A stretch of 64,000 bases of DNA from Lysinibacillus fusiformis. GTDB lineage: Bacteria > Bacillota > Bacilli > Bacillales_A > Planococcaceae. This document shows, piece by piece, positions 1-7,875 of the stretch. Below the pieces are notes generated by a model, which saw only the letters and a program-made list of their open reading frames with translations, was not told the DNA's origin and did no database searches. The position numbers were made by a program, and so were the translations under genes. Each line of letters starts with the position of its first letter. Position 1 is the first letter of the stretch. The stretch spans positions 1 to 64,000 of the forward strand of contig NZ_PDFK01000012.1 of the NCBI RefSeq assembly GCF_002845985.1. Direction: 5' to 3'.

Positions 1-69
1 AAAGGGCGCTGGCGGAACGGAAATCAACCTTTCACCTTGCAAATTTGCTTTTTCTGCCGTTGACATCAT
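1..69. other. window edge, undecided gene end or gene start
   Basis: Two readings are open. On the minus strand a frame starting at two adjacent ATG codons (66-69) stays open to the window edge and would encode MMSTAEKANLQGERL and onward. On the plus strand a short frame ends with TGA at 61-63, and a strong hairpin follows at 77-123, as expected after a rightward gene. Neither peptide is recognisable and neither start has a good ribosome site visible. Flanking sequence is needed to decide. Confidence 0.2.
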
Positions 70-76
70 CTTTTTT

Positions 77-123
77 CAACAACATGAAAGAAAGCTCTTC
101 AGAGAGCTTTCTTTGTGTTGTTC
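77..123. terminator. long hairpin, probable terminator
   Basis: A near-perfect inverted repeat pairs CAACAACA with TGTTGTT on the outside and AAAGAAAGCTCT with AGAGCTTTCTTT on the inside, around a TCAG loop. It separates whatever lies before the window from the regulator at 156. There is no clean T-run on either side, so termination strength is uncertain. Confidence 0.6.
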
Positions 124-155
124 TCCAAATTCAATTATAAAGGGGTGAATCATCA

Positions 156-1724
156 ATGGGTAACTTAACACATGTCTATACGTTACAAACTATTTCTTAT
201 GTGATTCAATCAACGAACAAGCAGCAGTTTAATAGTGATTTCTATACACTTTTCATCGTAATGAGTGGCAGCGGAAAGCTAGAAATAGATCATAACACCA
301 TTCATCTTAGTGAAGAAAAGTGCATATCGATTCCTCCTAATAACACGGCTAATATACGCATTCAAAACGAGCACCTTTGTTTTTATCAATTACAGTTCAA
401 CATTGTCCATCTTAGCAATAAACAGACTACTAGCCCTTTTAAGCGTGTCAAAGAGCAACGTCTCCTCCCCTTTTCGCAATGTCGTAGACTGCTAGAAGCC
501 ATTTATCAGAACCGTCTAGCGGAGGATGAGCACACCATCTTTGAGCAGCATGTACACTTTCAAGAGCTGATGTTATTGCTCTTACATCAAACAATACCCA
601 AGCTGGTGCAAAAAAATGATCGTCAATCTGTTGAGCAATCCATTAACTATTTGCATAAACATTTTGAAAAAGAGTGGACTGTCGAGCAGTTGGCAGAGCT
701 AGCTGATGTTCCAAGATGGAATTATACCCGTATGTTCAAAGAGATTACAGGGCAAATCCCTCTTCACTATTTAAATAACATTCGCATTGAAAAAGCCAAG
801 CAATTATTAATGACAACAAATGATCGGGTATTTGAAATTAGTCAGTCTATCGGATTTAATAATGAATATTATTTCAATCGTCGTTTTAAAGAACATGTCG
901 GCATCTCTCCAGGACAATATCGAAGAAACCAAAGCAGCAATCTACGTGTATTTGCACCATTCTTAGAAGACTTCTTTGTCGCCCTTGGGATTACACCAAT
1001 TGCTCAATTCAGTCATCCAAAATGGGGAAAACAAGACTATTTAGGTCTTCAAGAAGTGCCTGATATCGATGTACAAAATGGAGAAATGGATCGACTCCTT
1101 CACTATAAACCAACATTAATTATGCTAGATGCAGGTATAGAGCGATGGGAATCCTGTCATCATTTAAATGAAGTAGCTCCCATCTGTCATATCTCACATC
1201 CTGGAGAGAACTGGCAGTCTACTTTGTTTAAGATTGCTGATTTAACAGGAAAAACCGCCTTGATGCAAGACGTGATCCTACAATATGAGGATAAGGTACA
1301 GCAAGCAAAAGGAATTCTTAGTAAATCCGTTTATGGGCAAAGTGTGGCATTTCTCCGCATTTCAGCTATTGGCATTACTCTATATGCGGGTCCTGAATGT
1401 GGCTATACGGGGCCAATTTTATATCGTGACCTCGGTTTAATGCCACATCCACTTGTCTGGAGTATTCCGCACAATCAACGTAAAGCACCACTGACATTTG
1501 ATCAATTGCTGCAATTAGATGCGGATCATTTATTTATTACTTTTGATAAACAACATTCCATTTACGAGAACGAGGAGCGTACGATTTTAAAAACTTCTAT
1601 GTGGAAAAATCTAGCTGCAGTTAAAACCAACTGTGTATATGAAGTGGATTTTTTAACATGGATGAATTACGGTATTCTGTCTCATAGTAAAAAAATTGAT
1701 GATGTCTTACATGTTCTCGGCTAA
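156..1724 (+). CDS. AraC-family regulator fused to siderophore-binding-protein domain (Btr-like)
   Basis: This 522-residue protein is probably a cytoplasmic, siderophore-sensing transcription activator. Residues about 1-150 are an AraC-type N-terminal region. Residues about 160-260 hold the double helix-turn-helix, ending in the typical IGFNNEYYFNRRFKEHVGISPGQYR signature (residues shown in part). Residues about 262-520 resemble the periplasmic ferric-siderophore binding fold (FeuA/FhuD class) but lack a signal peptide. This order is that of Bacillus subtilis Btr (YbbB), which senses Fe-bacillibactin and activates feuABC. The ATG at 156 follows AAGGGGTGA with good spacing. It stands alone here, with hairpins on both sides, so its target is outside the window or unlinked. 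The ligand cannot be read from sequence. Two paralogues lie at 54.6 and 60.2 kb. Confidence 0.88.
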   Translation: MGNLTHVYTLQTISYVIQSTNKQQFNSDFYTLFIVMSGSGKLEIDHNTIHLSEEKCISIPPNNTANIRIQNEHLCFYQLQFNIVHLSNKQTTSPFKRVKEQRLLPFSQCRRLLEAIYQNRLAEDEHTIFEQHVHFQELMLLLLHQTIPKLVQKNDRQSVEQSINYLHKHFEKEWTVEQLAELADVPRWNYTRMFKEITGQIPLHYLNNIRIEKAKQLLMTTNDRVFEISQSIGFNNEYYFNRRFKEHVGISPGQYRRNQSSNLRVFAPFLEDFFVALGITPIAQFSHPKWGKQDYLGLQEVPDIDVQNGEMDRLLHYKPTLIMLDAGIERWESCHHLNEVAPICHISHPGENWQSTLFKIADLTGKTALMQDVILQYEDKVQQAKGILSKSVYGQSVAFLRISAIGITLYAGPECGYTGPILYRDLGLMPHPLVWSIPHNQRKAPLTFDQLLQLDADHLFITFDKQHSIYENEERTILKTSMWKNLAAVKTNCVYEVDFLTWMNYGILSHSKKIDDVLHVLG

Positions 1725-1726
1725 AA

Positions 1727-1753
1727 GAGGAAGCTCACTTTGGCTTCCTTTTT
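1727..1753 (+). terminator. intrinsic terminator
   Basis: GAGGAAGC pairs with GCTTCCTTT around a short loop and runs into TTTTT, directly after the stop codon of the AraC-type regulator. Confidence 0.8.
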
Positions 1754-1847
1754 AAATGATTAGGACAGACATTGCACTGCAAAATAACACCTAAAGACGT
1801 TTAGCTACATAAGATAAGATATCAGCTATAGGATAGGAGGAATTACA

Positions 1848-2246
1848 TTGTATTACAATCCTTATCCGTACTTTGTTCATCCTTATCATTACCCAACGTC
1901 GCCACTTGCCCAGCAGCTTGCCGTTAGACCTATTCCTCAACATTTGGCAATGCCGAACACTACCCCCTTTCCACCTGTCGACACACATAAATTAAAAATG
2001 TCAGCTACACGGATAAAGGCGATCATGCAACAGGCTCAATTGCTTACGGATAAAATTGATAGCTCTCAACAATTTGCACATGATCTAATGAATGCTGCAC
2101 AGCTTTCAAATAAAACAGAGGTTGATAAATTAATCACATCAACAGGCATTACGATGAAATTTGATGCAAATTATACACCAGACAATTTCAGAATACGTCT
2201 TATGGATAATGGTTGTTGTGGCATAACCATAAATTTAAGTTGGTAA
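1848..2246 (+). CDS. small tyrosine-rich protein, possibly spore-coat associated
   Basis: This 132-residue protein is not firmly recognised. It starts at TTG (1848) seven bases after a perfect GGAGG. The first 30 residues are rich in Tyr, Pro and His (MYYNPYPYFVHPYHYP). The middle (about 48-100) is predicted helical with polar residues, and the C-terminus ends CCGITINLSW. There is no signal peptide or membrane helix. Small proteins with Tyr/Pro-rich N-termini are common among Bacillus inner spore-coat proteins such as YuzC; that placement is an inference from style only. The gene is a single unit between two transcription-control elements. A weak hairpin GGTAAA/TTTACC overlaps its stop codon. 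Confidence 0.6.
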   Translation: MYYNPYPYFVHPYHYPTSPLAQQLAVRPIPQHLAMPNTTPFPPVDTHKLKMSATRIKAIMQQAQLLTDKIDSSQQFAHDLMNAAQLSNKTEVDKLITSTGITMKFDANYTPDNFRIRLMDNGCCGITINLSW

Positions 2247-2276
2247 AAAAATTTACCCTTATATCTCTATCGAACT

Positions 2277-2304
2277 TGTAAACTATAAAATTCTATGCTA
2301 AAGT
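2277..2304 (+). promoter_or_regulatory. candidate sigma-A promoter of the S-box transcript
   Basis: TTGTAA is separated by 16 bp from TAAAGT, which is preceded by TGC (extended -10 form). It lies about 40 bp before the riboswitch. Confidence 0.4.
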
Positions 2305-2341
2305 GTTTTTATTATTATTTCTGAAAATTCTTATATCACTT

Positions 2342-2500
2342 TTCTTATCGAGAGAGACGGAGGGATTGGCCCGATGAAGTCTCAGCAACCAGCTCAACAG
2401 TATGGTGCTAATTCCAATTGGCAAAATTTTAAGCCTGAAAGATGAGAAGAAGAACTACCGTTGCTTATTCTGGAGTCCTCTTCTAAGGGGACTCTTTTTT
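2342..2500 (+). promoter_or_regulatory. SAM-I (S-box) riboswitch with terminator
   Basis: The aptamer (2342-2448) shows the conserved S-box blocks in order: CTTATCGAGAGAGACGGAGG, GGCCCGATGAAG, CTCAGCAACC, GGTGCTAATTCC and GAAAGATGAGAA. P1 is formed by TTCTTATC and GATGAGAA. The 3' P1 strand (AGAAGA, about 2446-2451) can alternatively pair with TCTTCT (2479-2484) inside the terminator. This is the usual OFF-with-SAM logic: SAM stabilises P1 and lets the terminator at 2473-2500 form. The controlled gene is the cyclase-family hydrolase at 2537, an unusual target for this class. Confidence 0.96.
2473..2500 (+). terminator. riboswitch-controlled intrinsic terminator
   Basis: GAGTCC pairs with GGACTC and is followed by TTTTTT. 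It is the expression platform of the S-box upstream of the cyclase-family gene. Confidence 0.92.
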
Positions 2501-2536
2501 ATGTTCTACTAATTTTAACAGAAAGCAGTGAAATCA

Positions 2537-3274
2537 ATGTCAAACCAACTTTTACAAGCATTACAATTATTAAAATCAAAACAATGGGTTGATTTAACAC
2601 ATACATTCGGCCCTAATTCCCCACATTTTTTTATGTTTGAAGATGCTAAATTTGAAACATTATTCTCTCATGATGACGGGTTCTTCGCACAACAATTCAC
2701 GTTCCCAGGACAATATGGCACACATATCGACCCACCCATTCATTTTGTGCGAGACTCCCGCTATCTAGAAGAATTAGAACTAAAAGAACTAGTTCTTCCT
2801 CTTGTCGTCATTGATAAATCACGAGAAGCTGCTAGCAATCATGACTTCTCGCTAAGTGTGCAAGATATTTTTGATTTTGAAGCACAACATGGAGTAATTG
2901 AAGCAGGTACCTTTGTAGCGCTACGTACGGATTGGAGTAAGCGCTGGCCAGATAAAGAGGCATTTAGTAACCAAGATATGGATGGACATAACCATATACC
3001 AGGCTGGGGCTTAGAGGCTTTACAATTTTTATTGAAGGAACGTCAAATAAGTGCACTTGGCCATGAAACATTTGATACTGATTCAGCCGCTGATTTTCAC
3101 AAAAATGGTAAGCTAGATGGCGAATACTTCGTGCTTGAACAAAACATCTATCAAATTGAGTTGATGACTAACTTGGACAAGCTACCTGCGAAGGGGGCAA
3201 TTATCTTCAATATCGTCCCTAAGCCTGAAAAGGCATCTGGATTCCCTGTACGCTCATTTGCTATTTTGCCATAA
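2537..3274 (+). CDS. cyclase-family metal-dependent hydrolase (kynurenine formamidase-like)
   Basis: About 245 residues of the putative cyclase family (Pfam Cyclase, kynurenine formamidase superfamily), cytosolic enzymes that use a divalent metal to hydrolyse amide or related bonds. The family's metal-binding signature HxGTHxDxPxHF appears here as GQYGTHIDPPIHF (about residues 65-77), preceded by DLTHTF near residue 20. His/Asp positions later in the protein (HNHIPGWG; GHETFDTD) match further conserved family segments. ATG 2537 is preferred; an in-frame GTG at 2528 would add three residues, and the ribosome site is weak for both. The gene is the only one downstream of the SAM-I riboswitch, which implies repression when SAM is plentiful. 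The substrate is unknown. A role in methionine or sulphur recycling is an inference from regulation only. Confidence 0.85.
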   Translation: MSNQLLQALQLLKSKQWVDLTHTFGPNSPHFFMFEDAKFETLFSHDDGFFAQQFTFPGQYGTHIDPPIHFVRDSRYLEELELKELVLPLVVIDKSREAASNHDFSLSVQDIFDFEAQHGVIEAGTFVALRTDWSKRWPDKEAFSNQDMDGHNHIPGWGLEALQFLLKERQISALGHETFDTDSAADFHKNGKLDGEYFVLEQNIYQIELMTNLDKLPAKGAIIFNIVPKPEKASGFPVRSFAILP

Positions 3275-3277
3275 CAC

Positions 3278-3319
3278 AAAGGTCTGTACGATTCATGTGT
3301 TGAATCATACAGACCTTTA
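3278..3319. terminator. bidirectional terminator
   Basis: AAAGGTCTGTA and TACAGACCTTT, extended by GATTCA/TGAATC, form a long stem between the convergent cyclase-family and DedA genes. T- and A-rich flanks suit both directions. Confidence 0.85.
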
Positions 3320-3913
3320 TTTTCGTATATTTCTTTTTTTGAATAGATAGTAAACGATGAGCATTACGAGGCCAAACAATAGGATGAGATAAATACTATA
3401 ATGGGATAAATAATAACCAACAAACCGCCACTTCTCCCCAAGCATCCTCCCTAACGTTATAAATGTGAAAGTCCAGATAAATGCCCCTGTATAGGCAAAA
3501 AAAGCAAACTTTCTATATGGATAATTATTAATTGCCGCAATATAGGCTGTCAGATGCCGTACACCAGGTATAAAATAGCCTATTAATAATAAAGTTGGCC
3601 CAATTTTAGTAAACAGTTGTTTTGTAAAATCAATTTTTTGCTCCGTAATATGAATTTTGGGTCCATATTTCTGCAATAATGGTAAGCCAAAACGATAGCC
3701 GATATAGTAGCTTAAGGTAATACCGCCAACTGCACCAATCATTGCACTTACTAAAGCGGGAATGTGTTCAAGGCTTTCTATATAAACACTGTAGCCAACA
3801 TATGTTAGAAAGACCTCATCAGGTAGTGGCAACCCAACAATGCCTCCAATTAGAATCACGATAATACCCAAATACCCGTAATGTTCAATTAGAGATTGCA
3901 CATGATGTGCCAT
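3317..3913 (-). CDS. DedA/VTT-family membrane protein
   Basis: A 198-residue integral membrane protein of the DedA (SNARE-associated/VTT) family, whose characterised members flip or transport undecaprenyl phosphate or phospholipids. The family core is visible: GLPLPDEVFLTYVGY near the N-terminus, a small Gly-rich segment (GAVGGITLSYYIGYRFG), and the re-entrant motif GYFIPGVRHLTAYIAG-like as YFIPGVRHLTAYIAA. Hydrophobic segments lie at about residues 12-32, 45-65, 125-150 and 165-190. The start is placed at ATG 3913 (MAHHVQSL) because GGGTGGG precedes it; a longer frame reaches 3946. It is a single gene, convergent with the cyclase-family gene. Which DedA subgroup it belongs to cannot be told. 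Confidence 0.85.
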   Translation of the reverse strand: MAHHVQSLIEHYGYLGIIVILIGGIVGLPLPDEVFLTYVGYSVYIESLEHIPALVSAMIGAVGGITLSYYIGYRFGLPLLQKYGPKIHITEQKIDFTKQLFTKIGPTLLLIGYFIPGVRHLTAYIAAINNYPYRKFAFFAYTGAFIWTFTFITLGRMLGEKWRFVGYYLSHYSIYLILLFGLVMLIVYYLFKKRNIRK

Positions 3914-4013
3914 ATAACATCCCACCCAACATTTATTAAAACGCATTGATTAACAAGTTCCTTCAATAGATCTAAGAGAACCTGAAGCATCGACTTTAAG
4001 ACCTTCAGCAGCT

Positions 4014-4764
4014 TTATATCATTTGAAACTGCCGTAAAGCAAAGTCAATACCACCTTCAGTGGAACTCTTTGTAACAAAATTCGCAACTGCTTTTAGAGC
4101 TGCGCTACCATTTCCCATAGCGATACCTAGCCCTACATGCTCTAACATATCAATATCATTATCCCCATCTCCAAAAGCAATAGCATTCTCAGGACCAATG
4201 TTAAAATGGTCTAGTACCGCTTTAACAGCTATCGATTTGGCAACATCCTGCTGTAATACATTCACAATATAAGGATGCCATCGCTGCCAAAATATATGCG
4301 GAAATTGGCTAGCATATCTTTTTTCAGCCTCCTCATCTGCATATAGACACATGAGAAAAACTTCTTCATCCACAATTTTTTCATTCACAACCGGAAAATT
4401 TCGTAAAGATAGAGTTGCCTGCATCGTATTGAAAGCAGTTGGATGCTGAATGCCATTCATCGATAGTTGCTCTGTAAAAAATGTGAGGCTATGCTGCTGT
4501 TCACGTGCAAAAGCTTGTACATTTTGAATTATGTATGATTAAATCCTTGTGTTTCACATATGCCCCATTTGCTGTAATAAAGGTTTCAATCCCTAGCGCT
4601 TGTATCTCCTGACACATCGATAAAGGTCTTCCTGTAGCCGCTACAAGGTGAATTCCTCTCTCCTGCAAAAGTTGAATGGCCTGCTTTGTGCTTTCTTCCA
4701 CACAGCCATCTTCGTAATTAATCAGTGTTCCATCCACATCAAAAAATATGATATTATAATTCAT
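4014..4764 (-). pseudogene. HAD-family (Cof-type) phosphatase, frameshifted
   Basis: A Cof/YxeH-like HAD hydrolase of about 250 residues is split in two frames. The first part (4764 to 4501) carries motif I (FFDVDGTL) and motif II (AATGRP). The second part (reads on from about 4530, with the open segment 4460 to 4014) carries motif IV (FGDGDNDIDM) and a conserved C-terminus. Dropping one T from AATTCAAAAT near 4528 joins them into a continuous protein reading HNQNVQAFAREQQHSLTFF across the junction. The ATG at 4764 is the natural start. Such enzymes dephosphorylate sugar phosphates or cofactors in the cytosol. As written the gene gives only an 87-residue fragment. It may be a true pseudogene or a one-base assembly error. 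Confidence 0.85.
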
Positions 4765-4848
4765 CTTAAGCCGCCTTTATAAAACAGTACTTTAGAATCA
4801 CAAACATTTAATTCATTCCTTATACTTAATGAAAAGTATGAAAGTATT

Positions 4849-4876
4849 TTGACAAACTTTCAGCAAACTCTATAAC
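4849..4876 (+). promoter_or_regulatory. candidate sigma-A promoter; otherwise empty 4765-5100 interval
   Basis: TTGACA and TATAAC are separated by 16 bp and point toward the DUF2225 gene, leaving a leader of about 220 nt. The rest of the 336-base interval is AT-rich; I see no ORF with a ribosome site, no riboswitch signature and no stable hairpin in it. Confidence 0.5.
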
Positions 4877-5100
4877 TTACATTAACAGCACCGATAAATA
4901 CTATTACAAGCATAGATTTAATGACAATTAACTATAAAACAGATGAATATTTTTATTTTAATAATTCTAAAGGAGTATACCAAAGAACACAGAATTGTTA
5001 AAATAAAAGATATCTACTTAAATACATTGAACGATAAACATTTACGTATAAATAGAGCAAAAGAAACAAAATTTTAGAGCCTGCAAAGGAGTTGATTCTT

Positions 5101-5784
5101 ATGGCATTTAACATTTACTACTATGAAAGTAGTGTAGATTGTAAATTTTGCAAAAAGCATTTTACAACTTATAAAGTACGCCCTAATCGATATAAAATCA
5201 TCGAGGAGCAAACAGATTTCATGCCTGTTTATGATGGCTTAAATCCTTTGCTGTATGAGGTTGCTGTTTGTCCCCATTGCGGCTATGCCTACCATAAGTC
5301 TATGACACGGACATATGGACCTTTCATGCAACTCATTGATGAAATTTACATTAAAGAGCTCCAGAAGCCGATGGATATTTGTCAGGAACGTACAATCGAT
5401 GATGCCATTGTCAGTTTTAAGCTTGCTTATTTGGTATCACGTGCTTCCATGGAGGAATCCCTTTTAATGGCGAATTTCGCCTTGAAAATTGCTTGGCTTT
5501 ATCGTTTAAAAACCGATGAGGAATCCGAAAAGCGTTACCTTTTTGCAGCTAGAGACTTTTATAGTAAATCCTTTGCATCCAATCAGGAGGGTGGAGAAAG
5601 AATCCAGTTTTTACATGCTGAATTAAGCCTTCGACTCGGTGATATTGTAGAAGCTAAAAAAGGATTCTCACGTTTAATTGCCGATCGAAATGTATCACCA
5701 AAATATCGAAAGCTTGCGCGTAATCGTTGGGAAAATTATAAATATGACGAACAACCTATAACAGTTAATGAAATCATTAATTGA
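5101..5784 (+). CDS. DUF2225 zinc-ribbon/TPR-like protein
   Basis: A 227-residue cytosolic protein of the DUF2225 family. An N-terminal pair of cysteine knuckles (CKFC near residue 16 and CPHCGYAYH near 58) probably binds zinc. The remainder is helical, with TPR-like repeats (LMANFALKIAWLYRLKTDEESEKRYLFAARDFY and a following helix pair; quoted only in part). The ATG at 5101 sits nine bases after AAAGGAG; an upstream TTG at 5092 overlaps that site and is rejected. The next gene begins 22 bases after its stop and has its own ribosome site, so the two probably form an operon. Function is unknown; the family is widespread in Bacillaceae. Confidence 0.8.
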   Translation: MAFNIYYYESSVDCKFCKKHFTTYKVRPNRYKIIEEQTDFMPVYDGLNPLLYEVAVCPHCGYAYHKSMTRTYGPFMQLIDEIYIKELQKPMDICQERTIDDAIVSFKLAYLVSRASMEESLLMANFALKIAWLYRLKTDEESEKRYLFAARDFYSKSFASNQEGGERIQFLHAELSLRLGDIVEAKKGFSRLIADRNVSPKYRKLARNRWENYKYDEQPITVNEIIN

Positions 5785-5806
5785 TTTGACGAGGAGAGGA
5801 CTAGTT

Positions 5807-6160
5807 ATGTTGCTATTCCATAAAAGAATTGATGTGAGAGAAGAGGACATATTTTCAGAGTTACATCATTTTTTATTAAGAAAAAATAATCGCTACTTAA
5901 CAAACGATGAGATAGTCGCTTTAACAGGAGTGTCACCTGAACTCCTTTACAAATGGGTAAAAGCAGGAAAGTTAAAAAAGTCCATTTTCCCTAATTTAGG
6001 AGCGCCCTGTGAACGATGTGGACAAATTACACAAGCTAAAATTTGTGTGAGCTGCTCCTCCTCCATTGTTGGTACATTAAAGCAAGAAGAAAAGGATCGT
6101 GCATGGTTCAATCAAATTCAACGTAACCATGTTAGAGCAAGCACCTATCACTATAAATAA
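5807..6160 (+). CDS. YvyF-like zinc-ribbon regulatory protein
   Basis: A 117-residue protein. Residues about 28-60 form a MerR/excisionase-type helix-turn-helix (YLTNDEIVALTGVSPELLYKWVKAGKL). A C4 zinc ribbon follows (CERCG...CVSC, about residues 68-86), preceded by FPNLGAPC, which resembles the FPNLGYPCESCG block of the flagellar-operon protein YvyF. ATG 5807 follows GAGGAGAGG. The context is not flagellar: it follows the DUF2225 gene, another zinc-cysteine protein. A role as a small DNA-binding regulator is likely; targets are unknown. Confidence 0.65.
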   Translation: MLLFHKRIDVREEDIFSELHHFLLRKNNRYLTNDEIVALTGVSPELLYKWVKAGKLKKSIFPNLGAPCERCGQITQAKICVSCSSSIVGTLKQEEKDRAWFNQIQRNHVRASTYHYK

Positions 6161-6165
6161 TGATA

Positions 6166-6197
6166 AACATCTCCACTTTACAAATGGAGATGTTTTA
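6166..6197 (+). terminator. intrinsic terminator, first copy
   Basis: AACATCTCCA pairs with TGGAGATGTT around CTTTACAAA, followed by TTT. It closes the DUF2225/YvyF-like unit. Confidence 0.8.
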
Positions 6198-6272
6198 TGT
6201 TGTTGAAAAAAGGTGATTCACTAGCAGAAAAAGAACCCTTGGCAAGGTAGTTTTGTTTCCAACGCTATGGAG

Positions 6273-6304
6273 CAACTCCACTTTACAAACGGGGATGTTT
6301 TTTT
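6273..6304 (+). repeat. degenerate second copy of the preceding terminator
   Basis: ACTCCACTTTACAAACGGGG followed by ATGTTTTTTT repeats the hairpin at 6166-6197 with a few changes: the loop and 3' arm are nearly identical and the 5' arm is degraded. The T-run is longer. It looks like a local duplication lying just before the erythromycin-esterase-like gene. Confidence 0.6.
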
Positions 6305-6407
6305 GCCAATATAGGCAAATTTAAACAAAATTTAAACAAACTCTTCCTAAGCTTTAAACTTCGTTCCTTATAATAAGTATCAATATAAGAAGAAGGGCTG
6401 ATTATTA

Positions 6408-7826
6408 ATGAAAAAAGATAGGAAACGTAAGGTTTTATTAAGTATTGCACTGACAAGTTTAATGGCACTAAACGGAGTAACTAGTGTCTCTGCGGCTGTC
6501 ACTGCAAATGAAGAACAGCTCAATATTGAACTTAATTCAACAGTCAAACAGGTTAGGTCTTCTAATGAAACGTTATTAGATTGGAAAAAATGGGTAAACG
6601 ATCATGCCTATAGCCTGTCCTCCATTCAACCTGAAACATTTAATGGACAAAAAATTCCATCTAGTGAATTTGAGGATTTAGAGATGCTAAAGCCATTATT
6701 ACATGATAAGCGCATTGTCTTTTTAGGAGAGAGCTCTCATGGTGTTGCACAATTTAATCTAGCTAAAACACGTTTAATACAATTTTTACATCAAGAAATG
6801 GGCTATAATGTTCTCGCTTTTGAAAGTGGCATGGGAAATGTGATGAACGCCCAAGGAAAAATTGACAAACAAGCGGCTCTACAAACAATGAAGGATGGTA
6901 TTTTCGGTGTATGGTGGACAAAAGAAACCCTTCCTCTGTTTGAATACGCCAAAACAACTTATACAACAAAGCAACCCCTTGTTCTCACGGGCTTTGATAT
7001 TCAACAACAAGGGGCATTCACGAATGGAGATTGGCTGCACAATCCTCAATTAGCTCAACAATTCAGTGAAGCAGAGAAACAACTCGCTGAATGGAGCTCA
7101 GGAAAAGATTTAAAGGGCTATCAAAAAGAAAAGGCAACAATTATCAATGTGTATAAACAAGTAAAGGCACAAGTACAGTTAAAAGAAAAAGAGTTGCAAG
7201 CAGCATATCCAAATGAACCCCACATTGTAAAACTGATGGAGCGTACTTTAGCAGATCGTATTCGTTTAGCAAATGAATATGTTGAACTAACTATTCAGGC
7301 CAATATTGACCTTGAACAAAATAATATAGAGTCATTTTTACAAACAATGGAATGGCGAGATCAGGCAATGGGTGAAAACTTACTTTGGTTAGCTGAAAAG
7401 GTTTATCCAACAGAAAAGTTTATCGTGTGGGCACATAATGACCATATTCGTAAAGCACAATCGGATGTAATGGGTTCCCCTTATCCAGTCAAATTAATGG
7501 GCGAACGTTTACCAGACATCTACAAGAAATATAGCTATGTACTAGGCCTATACATGGGAAGTGGCGAGACAGCAAATAATATGGGTGAACCGATGGCTGT
7601 ATTACCACCTATCAAGGGATCTATTGAGGATATTCTGTCTACAAAAAATAAACCATATACATTCATCGATATGCGCAATCGTCAAAATGAGCGAGGCAAC
7701 TCATGGATGTTTGAGCCTCGCATAGGCTATAGCTGGGGCGTTATGCAGGAAAGCTTTGTTCCACGCGATCAATACGATGGTATTCTCTTGATCGATAAAG
7801 TAAGTAAACCGCATTATGTAAAATAA
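6408..7826 (+). CDS. secreted erythromycin-esterase-family protein
   Basis: A 472-residue protein of the erythromycin esterase (EreA/EreB) superfamily with a classic signal peptide (MKKDRKRKVLLSIALTSLMA, cleavage expected near residue 29 after SVSA). The family core is present: FLGESSHG (about 105-112), FESGMG, a WWTKET segment, TGFDIQQQG, and the C-terminal WAHNDHIRK (about 345) with the conserved His. Family members hydrolyse the macrolide lactone in resistance enzymes, but many Bacillus homologues, especially exported ones, have unknown substrates. The ATG at 6408 is the natural start before the signal peptide. It is a single gene closed by a strong terminator at 7842-7874. Assigning macrolide esterase activity would be premature. 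Confidence 0.82.
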   Translation: MKKDRKRKVLLSIALTSLMALNGVTSVSAAVTANEEQLNIELNSTVKQVRSSNETLLDWKKWVNDHAYSLSSIQPETFNGQKIPSSEFEDLEMLKPLLHDKRIVFLGESSHGVAQFNLAKTRLIQFLHQEMGYNVLAFESGMGNVMNAQGKIDKQAALQTMKDGIFGVWWTKETLPLFEYAKTTYTTKQPLVLTGFDIQQQGAFTNGDWLHNPQLAQQFSEAEKQLAEWSSGKDLKGYQKEKATIINVYKQVKAQVQLKEKELQAAYPNEPHIVKLMERTLADRIRLANEYVELTIQANIDLEQNNIESFLQTMEWRDQAMGENLLWLAEKVYPTEKFIVWAHNDHIRKAQSDVMGSPYPVKLMGERLPDIYKKYSYVLGLYMGSGETANNMGEPMAVLPPIKGSIEDILSTKNKPYTFIDMRNRQNERGNSWMFEPRIGYSWGVMQESFVPRDQYDGILLIDKVSKPHYVK

Positions 7827-7841
7827 CCTCTCTTATAAAAT

Positions 7842-7874
7842 AATCGCAAACTAGATTCCCTAGTTTGCGATTAC
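7842..7874. terminator. bidirectional terminator
   Basis: A perfect 14-bp stem, TAATCGCAAACTAG with its complement around ATTCC, lies between convergent genes. Confidence 0.85.
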
Positions 7875-7875
7875 T

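Noticed and set aside
3914..3946. Extended N-terminus of the DedA protein
   Set aside because: The extra residues MRFNKCWVGCY precede the GGGTGGG ribosome site of the internal ATG and do not look like a DedA start.
4877..5090. Possible riboswitch in the long leader of the DUF2225 gene
   Set aside because: The interval is AT-rich with no conserved box and no terminator or ribosome-site-sequestering hairpin that I could find.
6408..7826. Macrolide resistance by the erythromycin-esterase-like protein together with the ABC-F
   Set aside because: The protein has a signal peptide and lies 28 kb away with no shared regulation, and many family members are not macrolide esterases.
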